A stretch of 64,000 nt of DNA from Litoribrevibacter euphylliae (lineage in GTDB: Bacteria > Pseudomonadota > Gammaproteobacteria > Pseudomonadales > Litoribrevibacteraceae), in assembly GCF_042646085.1 (NCBI RefSeq), contig NZ_JBHRSZ010000002.1, forward strand, positions 806,001 to 870,000. Reading direction: 5' to 3'. The translations under genes and the position numbers were made by a program. Each line of letters opens with the position of its first letter. The stretch's first letter is position 1. Under the pieces are notes generated by a model. That model searched no databases, was not told the origin of the DNA, and worked only from the letters and a program-made list of their open reading frames with translations. Shown here piece after piece: positions 53,699 through 62,722 of the stretch.

Positions 53699-54727
53699 AT
53701 GGCTTTTTCATTTGCAATTGGTATCGGTACAAAAAATTCAAACGGTGAGTGGTTAGAAACCTTCTTCCAAGCACCTGTGCTGAATCCGTCTGACGCGATC
53801 ATCACAGCAGCAAAATCTACCCTTGGCTATTCGGAAGGGAATCAAACGATTGAAGCAACCTCAGAGCAACTATCTGCTTTTGCTGCCGAACTTGAAAATG
53901 CTGGTGAAGCTACCCAGGCAACAATCGCAAAAACAGCTGCACAATCAAAAGCTCCAACCGCTATCGTTGTTTTAGAATCTGATGATCAAGCAGCTTCAAC
54001 ACCAGAAGTTTATTTAAAGCTTCACCTACTATCTCATCGCCTTGTAAAACCACACGGCGTTAACTTGGCTGGCATCTTTGGCCTACTTCCAAATGTGGCA
54101 TGGACAAACATTGGTGCTATCGACTTGTCTGAATTGGCCCAGAAACAACTGGAAGCCCGTGCAAATGGTGAGCTAATTCAAGTTCAATCCGTAGACAAGT
54201 TCCCTAAAATGACCGATTACGTTGTTCCTACCGGTGTTCGTATTGCCGATACTTCTCGTGTACGCCTCGGCGCTTATATCGGCGAAGGCACAACCATCAT
54301 GCACGAAGGCTTTGTGAACTTTAATGCAGGCACAGAAGGTACTTCCATGGTGGAAGGGCGTATCTCTGCAGGCGTTATGGTTGGTGAAGGCAGTGACCTA
54401 GGCGGTGGTTGTTCAACCATGGGTACACTTTCTGGCGGCGGTAACATCATTATCGCAGTTGGTAAAAACAGTTTGATTGGTGCAAACGCAGGTATTGGTA
54501 TCCCGCTAGGCGATCGCTGCACTGTTGAAGCCGGCCTATATATTACTGCAGGCACTAAAGTCATCATGCTAGACGACCAAAACCAAGCAGTTGAAACAGT
54601 AAAAGCACGCGACCTGGCAAATAAAAACGACCTATTGTTCCGTCGTAACTCTCAAACAGGTGCTGTAGAGTGTAAAACCAACAAAACAGCGATTGAACTG
54701 AACGAAGAACTGCATGCAAACAACTAA
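53699..54727 (+). CDS. dapD: 2,3,4,5-tetrahydropyridine-2,6-dicarboxylate N-succinyltransferase
   Basis: DapD succinylates tetrahydrodipicolinate, opening the succinylase branch of the DAP/lysine pathway. The 342 residues belong to the longer Pseudomonas-type form rather than the roughly 275-residue enteric form. An N-terminal domain is followed by a left-handed beta helix with GAYIGEGTTIMHEGFVNFNA, EGRISAGVMVGEGSDLGGG and IGANAGIGIPLGDRCTVEAG. GGAG lies before the ATG. A terminator follows, and dapE comes 3.5 kb later after a large lipoprotein gene. Confidence 0.96.
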   Translation: MAFSFAIGIGTKNSNGEWLETFFQAPVLNPSDAIITAAKSTLGYSEGNQTIEATSEQLSAFAAELENAGEATQATIAKTAAQSKAPTAIVVLESDDQAASTPEVYLKLHLLSHRLVKPHGVNLAGIFGLLPNVAWTNIGAIDLSELAQKQLEARANGELIQVQSVDKFPKMTDYVVPTGVRIADTSRVRLGAYIGEGTTIMHEGFVNFNAGTEGTSMVEGRISAGVMVGEGSDLGGGCSTMGTLSGGGNIIIAVGKNSLIGANAGIGIPLGDRCTVEAGLYITAGTKVIMLDDQNQAVETVKARDLANKNDLLFRRNSQTGAVECKTNKTAIELNEELHANN

Positions 54728-54756
54728 GTAAACTCGGTTCACTTCTCGCTAAAAAT

Positions 54757-54787
54757 AAATCCTCGGTAAATGCCGGGGATTTTTTTA
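54757..54787 (+). terminator. dapD terminator
   Basis: AATCCTCGG (54758-54766) pairs with CCGGGGAT plus T (54773-54781), including one G-T pair, around a six-base loop, followed by seven T residues. Confidence 0.85.
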
Positions 54788-54964
54788 TCCTGTCAGAAAG
54801 ACCATTCAGCAGTTCACACTTAACACTTCACTCTATATTTTCATACCAACCGTCTGAATTTTCATGTTTTTTGCATTGCGTCTCAAAAATGAATTAAGTA
54901 GCATCTGATAAATTGAACTATCATTATGTGCTAGTCCCATATTAAAGCCTGCGCAGGGAAAACC

Positions 54965-57900
54965 ATGGAGAATAAAAGAATGTTAAGGTGTGGTTACCAA
55001 AGTTTATTTTATATATTGTTTGCTTGGATATTAGCAGCCTGCGGCGGTGGCGGCGGAGGTGGAGTCGATGCCAGTGACGGGAATATTAGTACAGGTGAAA
55101 CATTAGATGTAACACCAATAATTTCAGGTAGTGCACCGTATACTATTGATGCAAATAACTCACTATCAGTATCTGTGCTTGTTACTGACAGTTCAGGTGA
55201 TCCGGTATCAAATGCCCGAGTATCTTTTTCTGCATCAGTTGGTTTAACAAATGTAGGCTCAACACTAACAGGAGCAGACGGTATTACTGTGACAGACGCT
55301 ACTATATTTGCTGGAGCGACTGGAACTGTTACAGCCGGAACACTCTCAATCACAGCTATTTCTGGCTCATCCGTTGGAGTCAACTCTGTTAGCTATGAAT
55401 CGGCAGAAGATGGAGATAACTCTTCAACAACACCAACCCCTTCAGATACAACCTTAGAATTAAGCTTTTTAGATAGCAACGGGACAGAATACCCATCACA
55501 ACAATCGATCCCATTTGGAGACACAGTCACCATTCGTGCAACATTAACACCCAAACCGGCAACGAATGTATCTATCCAAATATCCGCGACTCAGACTGAA
55601 AATGATATTACAACCACTTTTGGAACTCTAAGTAACTCGACACTTACTATTGTACCTAACACTGATCCCGATATAGACAATGGTCTAGGTGAAGTAACAT
55701 TAGCCACAGGGTCAGGTAGTGGGACTGTCAGCATTTCAGCTACACTATCGGATGATGTTTCAGATACTGAAAATATTTCAATTATCTCCCCATCACTACT
55801 TATCGGTTATGCACGCTCTGACAATACAATTCAAACCAATACGATTAAAATCGACAATGACGAAAGTTTAAATTCCATTACCTTGGCAGATAATGGTACG
55901 ACTTTACTTCAAGCCGAACTCTTCATCGAAAGCGCAACAGGTACTTTCACTAGCAACAGCTCTACATATAATCGATACACTCAATCTGCTAAAATTGACT
56001 ACACGTCCAACTGTGCTATCACTCAAGATTCTCAGGATACCTCAACAACTAAATCTACAATTAGTTATTCTAATGCAACAACTAACACCATAAATGGTAT
56101 TACAGTTGCTACATACAAAACGATTAGTTGTACCTCTACCGATACTGTCGCAGCAACTACCACTATCGATGGTAGATTACTTACAGCAACTACCGCTATT
56201 GAATTTGAAGACCAAGTTGCAGATACACTTGAGTTTATCGACGTTAAAGATTCCAGTGGTAATGAAATCAGTAATATTGCACTCCAAGGTTCACCTTCTA
56301 ACATTCCAAAATCTGCTCGAGTAACGTTCAAAGTAACTGATAATGGTAATCCAGTTCAGGGCACTAAAGTTTTCTTTGAACTAACCAATACCATTGGTGG
56401 CGTTTCACTTTCAACTGATGATGCAGACACAGTAACCTATCCAGATGGTAGACCGCTATCTACCGATGCTGACGGCGAAGTAACGGTTACAGTTAATTCA
56501 GGTAACCTACCAACTGACGTAGCAATCAAAGCAACCATCGAAGATTCATCCGATGCAGCAAACGACACCACTAATACTGAAATTGATTCAGGAAGAATCG
56601 TTACAGCCACATCAACAGCACTTACATTAAGTACTGGCTTGCCTCATCAAGGCGCATTCACAATGGGTGCAGATACTCCTGTGCCAAATGCGTTTGACTA
56701 TCAAGGTGTTCCAGTACAACTGACTGTTCGAGCATCAGATTTAAGCCAACAAGCGGCGCCCGATGGAACATCTATCAATTTCAAAGCTGAAAATGGTGGT
56801 GGTCAGTTAGTAAATGAAGATCTTGTTGATACTACGAGCTGTCAGTTATCTAATGGATCGTGCAGCATAACCTGGCGCTCACAGAGCTTTACAAATAAAC
56901 CCGATGTCAGTAGATCCATTGACAACTTCCTGGATACAACAAACCCAATCAACAATCAAAATATTGAAGATGTTGAGCTACTTCTAGGAACGCTACCTAG
57001 TGGCAACACTATCTACCAAACATTGGTTTCATACGCAGATACACAAGTTGCAGATAATAATGACACTGTAACTGTCGCATCAGTAACAGGCGACCTTACT
57101 GCACTGGGAATTACAGCAGCAGATATTTTAGCTGCGGCAACTGATAATGAAACATCTGTTGGAAGCGATTTATCTACAACTGTCGATATTACTTCAATTA
57201 TCGCGGCAACAGATATAGCAGGCGTTATTGATGGTACAAATTTCACTTACGCAGATGCAGGCATATCTACCAGTAACCTTCAAAATGTAAACATTGCCAC
57301 ATTACCGTTCAGTTCATATAACTCGAACCCAAATGATCGTTATGGTCTAATTCAGGTATTAGCTTGGGCCACAGGTGAAGAAACGTTCACGGACAACAAC
57401 AGTGATGGTTTATTTAATGGCGATATGACTGCGGAAGAAGCTGACGATTTAGCTGAGGCCTTTACTGACAACAACCAAAATAACCAACGAGACAATGAAC
57501 CAGGTATTAACATTGAAGAATTTGAAGATGTTAATAATAACAACACCTATGACTCTGCAAATGGAATATATAACGGCTTCCGATGTGATGACACAGCTAT
57601 TGGACTAGGACACTGCCCATCTACAAACAAATTAATTGATGTACGAGATGATATAACAATTATTGCAGCAACTAATTCAGTAGATATTGCAACTATTGCT
57701 CCTAACACTGTCACAACCTATGCAGACTTCAGAGATAATTCTTCTACAGCTTTTAGGCCATTGGGAAGCAAGCGAGCACAATACGAAGGGATGCTACGCC
57801 CAGTTCTTTTTGGTGTAAGCTACGATACTATTGGCAATGTCACTAATGTAAACATCGATGATGTCGGCGGCGCATACAGCTTTACTGTCATGGTGTACGA

Positions 57901-58171
57901 TGAAAATGGCAACCCTCCTCCTGCTGGAACAACCATTGAAGTCGATGCACCATCAAGTGCAAAACTGGCTAGCCCGCTATCTCAGCTTACAATACCAAAT
58001 CAAAGCGTTCCCTTTACTTTTACTGTAAGCGTTATCAGGGATGAGGACAGTGATGATAATTCAGGAACATTAGGAATTACTGTAACTACACCAGCAGTTA
58101 CTATTGGCAATACTTCCTATCCTGAATTGGAAGAGCTCTTCACTGTTGGAATTCAAAACAACAACCCTTAA
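54965..58171 (+). CDS. large Ser/Thr-rich lipoprotein with bacterial Ig-like domains and Ca-binding-like loops
   Basis: A 1068-residue surface or periplasmic protein. The N-terminus is a lipoprotein signal ending in LAAC (Cys26) followed by seven glycines, a flexible spacer. Invasin-like (Big_1-type) folds are suggested by VLVTDSSGDPVSNARVSFSA with GADGITVTDATIFAG near residues 80-130 and by VTFKVTDNGNPVQGTKVFF with DADGEVTVTV near 455-520. Three Asp/Asn-rich loops near residues 810, 835 and 855 (such as DNNSDGLFNGD and DVNNNNTYDSANG) resemble calcium-binding repeats. A final Ig-like part contains MVYDENGNPPPAGTTIEVDA. The start may also be ATG 54980, which has GGAG upstream. Function is unknown; adhesion or cell-surface structure is plausible. 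Confidence 0.8.
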   Translation: MENKRMLRCGYQSLFYILFAWILAACGGGGGGGVDASDGNISTGETLDVTPIISGSAPYTIDANNSLSVSVLVTDSSGDPVSNARVSFSASVGLTNVGSTLTGADGITVTDATIFAGATGTVTAGTLSITAISGSSVGVNSVSYESAEDGDNSSTTPTPSDTTLELSFLDSNGTEYPSQQSIPFGDTVTIRATLTPKPATNVSIQISATQTENDITTTFGTLSNSTLTIVPNTDPDIDNGLGEVTLATGSGSGTVSISATLSDDVSDTENISIISPSLLIGYARSDNTIQTNTIKIDNDESLNSITLADNGTTLLQAELFIESATGTFTSNSSTYNRYTQSAKIDYTSNCAITQDSQDTSTTKSTISYSNATTNTINGITVATYKTISCTSTDTVAATTTIDGRLLTATTAIEFEDQVADTLEFIDVKDSSGNEISNIALQGSPSNIPKSARVTFKVTDNGNPVQGTKVFFELTNTIGGVSLSTDDADTVTYPDGRPLSTDADGEVTVTVNSGNLPTDVAIKATIEDSSDAANDTTNTEIDSGRIVTATSTALTLSTGLPHQGAFTMGADTPVPNAFDYQGVPVQLTVRASDLSQQAAPDGTSINFKAENGGGQLVNEDLVDTTSCQLSNGSCSITWRSQSFTNKPDVSRSIDNFLDTTNPINNQNIEDVELLLGTLPSGNTIYQTLVSYADTQVADNNDTVTVASVTGDLTALGITAADILAAATDNETSVGSDLSTTVDITSIIAATDIAGVIDGTNFTYADAGISTSNLQNVNIATLPFSSYNSNPNDRYGLIQVLAWATGEETFTDNNSDGLFNGDMTAEEADDLAEAFTDNNQNNQRDNEPGINIEEFEDVNNNNTYDSANGIYNGFRCDDTAIGLGHCPSTNKLIDVRDDITIIAATNSVDIATIAPNTVTTYADFRDNSSTAFRPLGSKRAQYEGMLRPVLFGVSYDTIGNVTNVNIDDVGGAYSFTVMVYDENGNPPPAGTTIEVDAPSSAKLASPLSQLTIPNQSVPFTFTVSVIRDEDSDDNSGTLGITVTTPAVTIGNTSYPELEELFTVGIQNNNP

Positions 58172-58181
58172 AAAATATATA

Positions 58182-58214
58182 GAATGCCCTGAAAATACTT
58201 CAGGGCATTCTCTT
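58182..58214 (+). terminator. terminator after the large lipoprotein gene
   Basis: GAATGCCCTGAA (58182-58193) pairs perfectly with TTCAGGGCATTC (58199-58210) around a five-base loop. The following tract is only moderately T-rich. Confidence 0.75.
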
Positions 58215-58283
58215 ATGTTTTCCTTATCCCCCCAACTTCCTGTAAAATCTCGCTCCAAATCCTACTAAGTCTGCGAGAAAACC

Positions 58284-59435
58284 ATGTCTTCATCCGATCT
58301 TTCCCCTACCCTTGAATTAGCCTTTGATTTAATCAGTCGTGATTCGGTCACTCCTGACGATAAGGGTTGCCAAGACGTTATGATTGAACGTCTCGAAACG
58401 TTAGGTTTTAAGATCGAGAAGCTTCGCTTTGGTGAAGTAGACAATTTCTGGGCACGCCGTGGTGAAGGTGAGCCAGTGTTAGCCTTTGCAGGCCATACCG
58501 ATGTTGTACCTACCGGCCCATTAGAAAAGTGGGATACCGACCCATTCAAGCCAGAAATCAAAGAAGACGGCATGCTCTATGGTCGTGGCGCGGCAGACAT
58601 GAAAGGGTCGTTGGCAGCCATGATCGTTGCAGTTGAGCGCTTTATTGAACAACACCCTAATCATGTCGGCTCTATTGCTTTTCTGATTACCAGCGATGAA
58701 GAAGGCCCGGCGAAAAACGGAACCGTTAAAGTCGTAGAACATCTTCAAGCTCGTGGTGAACACATTGATTGGTGCATTGTTGGCGAACCATCCAGCACCA
58801 ATCAGGTGGGTGATGTTGTAAAGAATGGTCGTCGTGGTTCTCTGAACGGAATTCTGTCCGTTAAAGGTCAACAAGGTCACGTGGCCTACCCGCACTTGGC
58901 AGAGAATCCTATTCACACGCTTTCTAATGCATTGGCAGAATTAACCAATCATGTTTGGGATAACGGTAATGAGTTCTTCCCTGCTACTAGTTTCCAAGTT
59001 ACCAACATTAACTGCGGCACAGGCGCAACCAATGTTATTCCTGGCGAACTAGAAATGGTTTTTAACTTCCGCTATTGCACGGAAGTGACTGCCGAACAAT
59101 TAATGGAAATCACCGACGCTATTTTAGAAAAACATGGCGTGACCTATGAAATTAAATGGATGCTGTCTGGCCGTCCATTCCTGACTTCTGGCGGTTCTTT
59201 AATTGATGCAGTTAAACACAGTGTGAAAACAGTTACCGGCTATGAGCCAGAACTTTCAACCTCTGGTGGAACATCAGACGGCCGTTTCATCGCTCCAACC
59301 GGAACGCACGTCGTTGAGCTAGGCCCATCCAATGCTACTATTCATAAGATTAATGAATGCGTAAATGCAGAAGATCTAAACCTATTGACGGATGTTTACC
59401 AACAAATCCTCAGTGATTTGCTGGCTGAAGCATAA
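58284..59435 (+). CDS. dapE: succinyl-diaminopimelate desuccinylase
   Basis: DapE removes succinate to give LL-diaminopimelate for peptidoglycan and lysine. The 383 residues form an M20 metallopeptidase: His71 and Asp73 in FAGHTDVVPTGP, the bridging Asp in GRGAADMKGSLAAM, catalytic Glu-Glu in ITSDEEGPAKNGT, and a metal His near the end (PSNATIHKINECV). It is followed closely by two small genes on the same strand. Confidence 0.97.
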   Translation: MSSSDLSPTLELAFDLISRDSVTPDDKGCQDVMIERLETLGFKIEKLRFGEVDNFWARRGEGEPVLAFAGHTDVVPTGPLEKWDTDPFKPEIKEDGMLYGRGAADMKGSLAAMIVAVERFIEQHPNHVGSIAFLITSDEEGPAKNGTVKVVEHLQARGEHIDWCIVGEPSSTNQVGDVVKNGRRGSLNGILSVKGQQGHVAYPHLAENPIHTLSNALAELTNHVWDNGNEFFPATSFQVTNINCGTGATNVIPGELEMVFNFRYCTEVTAEQLMEITDAILEKHGVTYEIKWMLSGRPFLTSGGSLIDAVKHSVKTVTGYEPELSTSGGTSDGRFIAPTGTHVVELGPSNATIHKINECVNAEDLNLLTDVYQQILSDLLAEA

Positions 59436-59457
59436 TTCCAGAGATAATCCAATCCAG

Positions 59458-59715
59458 ATGGCAACACGACAACGGTTACTCAGACTCCTTAGCGCAAGAA
59501 ACTTACCCGACCAAGTAATTTTTCAGCGCTTTGTTTGTGCAATCTTTGTCTTTGCCTGTGGTGCTCTTCTGATTTTCTATGCAGAGTCAAATATTACACC
59601 GTCACTACGGCAAGAGATCGTTGCACTGATCGGCCTGATTCTGGCCTGCTTAGGCGGCTCATACGCCTTTATTCATTACCTAGCCCTGCTATTCTCACGC
59701 CTAAAGGGAAAATAA
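59458..59715 (+). CDS. small membrane protein of unknown function downstream of dapE
   Basis: An 85-residue protein I do not recognise. A basic N-terminus (MATRQRLLRLLSARNLP) is followed by two hydrophobic helices, about 22-42 (RFVCAIFVFACGALLIF) and 52-76 (EIVALIGLILACLGGSYAFI), and a basic end, suggesting an inner-membrane hairpin with both ends in the cytoplasm. It starts 22 bases after dapE and ends 3 bases before the next ORF, so the three probably form an operon. The ATG at 59458 is preferred to an in-frame Met 22 codons earlier that lies inside dapE. Confidence 0.65.
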   Translation: MATRQRLLRLLSARNLPDQVIFQRFVCAIFVFACGALLIFYAESNITPSLRQEIVALIGLILACLGGSYAFIHYLALLFSRLKGK

Positions 59716-59718
59716 GTC

Positions 59719-60096
59719 ATGTACCCGGACATTGAAGTTTACGTTAAAAACAAATCCGAAGAAGAAATCGTTCAGTGGTTAGAGAAAGCTCTCGGCACAA
59801 CAGAATATCAAGGCAAGCTGCAAGGCGGCCTCCAGCACTACCAAGTAAACCATCAAGGCAAAGGCCTACCAGTGATGATTATGTCTGCCGTCGTAGGAAA
59901 AGCCTGGAACAGCGTGTGGTTTGATACGCCTGATACTCCCTGGGAAGATGACATCAGCTGCGCCAAGCAAATGGCTAAAGAACTGGATACGGAAATTCGT
60001 TGTATTCGCAGTGGTTGGGATGAGGATCAAGACCCTGATGAATGGATGAAGGTATTTCCAGACGGAAGCAGTGAAGACATTCTTTGGAAAAAATAG
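59719..60096 (+). CDS. conserved hypothetical protein, third gene after dapE
   Basis: A 125-residue soluble, acidic protein that I cannot assign. It has no signal peptide or membrane segment. Noticeable parts are VYVKNKSEEEIVQWLEKALG near the N-terminus, HQGKGLPVMIMSAVVGKAWN in the middle, and a Trp/Asp-rich end (SGWDEDQDPDEWMKVFPDG). The alpha/beta pattern suggests a small compact domain. Its ATG lies 3 bases after the stop of the small membrane protein, implying coupled expression. It is convergent with rsmJ, 44 bases away. Confidence 0.7.
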   Translation: MYPDIEVYVKNKSEEEIVQWLEKALGTTEYQGKLQGGLQHYQVNHQGKGLPVMIMSAVVGKAWNSVWFDTPDTPWEDDISCAKQMAKELDTEIRCIRSGWDEDQDPDEWMKVFPDGSSEDILWKK

Positions 60097-60140
60097 CGTC
60101 GTTTTTTAAGTAACCTGACGGCTAAAACAACATCTCTATG

Positions 60141-61013
60141 TTAGAACGCTTTCTTGGTATAAATATCAAAGCGACCTGATTTGCCTTTCAATTGAAGCGA
60201 TGGCGTTTTACCCGCCAAGAACGGCGCGGCTTTTGGTCGCTTGACTACTACACGATGTTTGGCCAGTCGATAGGCTGGTTCAAACAAAGCGTCCGCATCT
60301 TCATCACCACCTATCAATTGCTTAAATACGCGCATCTCTTTCTTAACCAATGCGGATTTGGAACGATCAGGGAACATCGGGTCCAGATAAACTACATCAT
60401 AAGACTCGCTTTCCAGTGAATCACCCACGGTAATAAAGTCTTCACCGTTTAAACTCATGCGAGATGTAACGTCTGCAACATCAGATACGAGAGAAGCTCG
60501 CTCTAAACCATCTTTAAGTAGCTCACGAACAACTGGGTTTCTCTCATACAGATCTAACTTACAACCGAGAGCTGCGAGAATTAAAGCATCTCGCCCTAAG
60601 CCTGCCGTAGCATCTAAAACAGTTAGCTGCCGATCCTGAGGAACCTTACCCAAACCAACAGCCTTAGCAACTTGTTCCCCTTTTCCGCCACCATGTTTGA
60701 GTCGGTGAATCATCGCGTTGCCTTCAAAGGCCACTGAGACAGGCCCAGGAGGTTTAGGGCCTACCGCTTGAAGATAGACTTCCTCATCGAACACCAAGGC
60801 TATATGAGCGTCTGAATCCAGAGAGGTTAAATCAAGCTTTTGCTTGGGACGAATAACGAAGGACTGAGCATTTGTTTTCTCAGAGCATTGATCACCTAGT
60901 TGCTCACAAAAGTGTTCGACAAACGCTTTTGCTTGCGTTTCTCGATGAGGAGCATAGAGCACTATCAGAGCCGCCTGAACCTGTTCTTGCTTTAGTTTAA
61001 ACGCATTCGACAT
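60141..61013 (-). CDS. rsmJ: 16S rRNA (guanine(1516)-N(2))-methyltransferase
   Basis: RsmJ methylates G1516 of 16S rRNA using SAM. The 290 residues contain IHRLKHGGGKGEQVAKAVGL, the SAM-binding LDATAGLGRDALILAALG, ERNPVVRELLKDGLERA and the catalytic-region VYLDPMFPDRSKSALVKKEM. It is the last gene of the apparent tsaB-uppP-rsmJ series, 31 bases after uppP, and converges with the small genes behind dapE. Confidence 0.96.
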   Translation of the reverse strand: MSNAFKLKQEQVQAALIVLYAPHRETQAKAFVEHFCEQLGDQCSEKTNAQSFVIRPKQKLDLTSLDSDAHIALVFDEEVYLQAVGPKPPGPVSVAFEGNAMIHRLKHGGGKGEQVAKAVGLGKVPQDRQLTVLDATAGLGRDALILAALGCKLDLYERNPVVRELLKDGLERASLVSDVADVTSRMSLNGEDFITVGDSLESESYDVVYLDPMFPDRSKSALVKKEMRVFKQLIGGDEDADALFEPAYRLAKHRVVVKRPKAAPFLAGKTPSLQLKGKSGRFDIYTKKAF

Positions 61014-61044
61014 GACAGACTCAACTCCCCAGGAATCTATAAGC

Positions 61045-61860
61045 CTACGCTGTAACAGGTATTACATACGCAATCAGAAGAAGTAATACACCTAACGCAC
61101 AACGATAAATTACAAACGGTAAAACACCAATACGATTAATAAAAGCCAGGAACAACTTGATACAAATATAAGCGCTGATTGCAGCCAATAACGCACCAAC
61201 ACCAGCAACCACTAGAGACGCATCATTCCCCTGTTCAACCAACTCTTTTCCCTTGAATAACCCAGCACCAAGAATCACAGGAATAGAAAGCAAGAAGGAA
61301 AATTTCGCTGCACTCTCACGGGTTTGCCCTAAGAACAAGGAAGCCGTCATAGTCACGCCAGAGCGAGAGGTGCCAGGAATTAAAGCAAAGATTTGAGCCA
61401 AGCCAACCATCAAAGCCCCTTTTATTCCCAGCAGTTCCATGGGCTGCGTTCTTGTTCCTATCTTATCTGCCCATAGCAAGATCAAGCCGAAAAAAATGGA
61501 CGCCGCGGCTATCACGACAATTGAACGCAAATACGTTTCAATAAAATCATTTAATGTTGCACCACAAAGTACAACAGGAATGGTAGCAATGATAATCCAC
61601 CAGCCCATTCTGGCTTCGGTTGTCACCCCTTTACCAGCGAAGCTCCCAAACCACGCCATAGCGATTTTAAAAACTTCCTCACGAAAATAGATCAATACAG
61701 CCAATAAGGTACCAACGTGTACCGCTACATCAAAAGTCAACCCTTGATCCTGCCACCCCAACAACTGAGCAGGAAGAATTAAATGCGCCGAACTGGAAAT
61801 AGGTAAGAACTCAGTTAGCCCCTGAACAACAGCCAGTAAAACAACCTGAAACCACGCCAC
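61045..61860 (-). CDS. uppP: undecaprenyl-diphosphate phosphatase
   Basis: UppP (BacA) dephosphorylates undecaprenyl diphosphate on the periplasmic side, recycling the lipid carrier and giving bacitracin resistance when abundant. The 271 residues are highly hydrophobic with the active-site motifs LTEFLPISSSAHLIL near residues 15-29 and ALIPGTSRSGVTMTASL near 170. The start is GTG at 61860 with GGGAG 8 bases upstream. It complements uppS and popT found elsewhere in the window. Confidence 0.97.
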   Translation of the reverse strand: MAWFQVVLLAVVQGLTEFLPISSSAHLILPAQLLGWQDQGLTFDVAVHVGTLLAVLIYFREEVFKIAMAWFGSFAGKGVTTEARMGWWIIIATIPVVLCGATLNDFIETYLRSIVVIAAASIFFGLILLWADKIGTRTQPMELLGIKGALMVGLAQIFALIPGTSRSGVTMTASLFLGQTRESAAKFSFLLSIPVILGAGLFKGKELVEQGNDASLVVAGVGALLAAISAYICIKLFLAFINRIGVLPFVIYRCALGVLLLLIAYVIPVTA

Positions 61861-61913
61861 TTAAACGCTCCCTGTACTAAGTATTTTTATCATAGATTGA
61901 TTGAATTGGATGA

Positions 61914-62612
61914 TTACTTTTGTTGTTCCGCTTTCTTTTTGGCCACATCATTGCGAACATACAAAGGCTCGACTTGATCTGCTGATTGCCAACTAACCTG
62001 CTCCGGATAAGCTTGAATATAACGCAACATATCTTCTGCTCTCGGGCGTTCTTCAGAAAATAACGCAGTCTCTTCAGTGATCCCCAACATCTGATCCTGA
62101 TAGACTAATCCTGTACCAATAACAGCTTTGGCGTCAGATAAATCGATAGAAGCAGGGCCTGACACTTTAGGAGACTCGAGCATTTGAAGACTCCCCTCAG
62201 AACAACGATAGCGAGCCCAATAGGTCTCATTCATCCTTGCATCTACCGTTGCGATCACATCGCCGTCTTTTTGCAGTTGTTCCGTTGAAAGTAGCAGCTT
62301 GGCTCGCGCAGCCAGTGCCGTGAGTGTCGAAATAGCTGCCACAGGTTTTTCTACCGCAAATGCAAACCCCTGAACAACGCCAAAGGCAATGCGAAGCCCG
62401 GTAAAAGAGCCTGGCCCAGCGCCGACAACCAATCCATCTACATCAACCATTGCGACTGAATTATTTGAGAGAATCGCTTCAACCATGGGCAAAATATTCT
62501 GCGTATGCTCTCTTGGTAAAAGTTGATGATCAGAGAAAATTTCACCGTTGTGCAGTAATGCAACAGAGCAAGCGTCAGTGGAAGTATCAATTGCAAGAAG
62601 AGTAGATTTCAT
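61914..62612 (-). CDS. tsaB: tRNA threonylcarbamoyladenosine biosynthesis protein TsaB
   Basis: TsaB is the non-catalytic partner of TsaD in adding the t6A modification to ANN-decoding tRNAs. The 232 residues have an ASKHA fold with LLAIDTSTDACSVALLHNG at the N-terminus, PREHTQNILPMVEAIL and VVGAGPGSFTGLRIAFGVVQ. It is followed 53 bases later by uppP and separated from adk by a terminator. Confidence 0.96.
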   Translation of the reverse strand: MKSTLLAIDTSTDACSVALLHNGEIFSDHQLLPREHTQNILPMVEAILSNNSVAMVDVDGLVVGAGPGSFTGLRIAFGVVQGFAFAVEKPVAAISTLTALAARAKLLLSTEQLQKDGDVIATVDARMNETYWARYRCSEGSLQMLESPKVSGPASIDLSDAKAVIGTGLVYQDQMLGITEETALFSEERPRAEDMLRYIQAYPEQVSWQSADQVEPLYVRNDVAKKKAEQQK

Positions 62613-62670
62613 AGGCGTATCAAAGTCATTAAGCCAAGAAGCTAGAAAAATTAGTTTAATCTCAGGAACA

Positions 62671-62706
62671 AAAAAGGCCTAAAAGCAACGGCTTTTAGAC
62701 CTTTTG
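62671..62706 (-). terminator. adk terminator
   Basis: CTAAAAGC (62679-62686) pairs with GCTTTTAG (62691-62698), extended by AAAAGG/CCTTTT past one mismatch. A T-run follows on the minus strand, 17 bases after the adk stop codon. Confidence 0.85.
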
Positions 62707-62722
62707 GTCAGATCATGATCGA

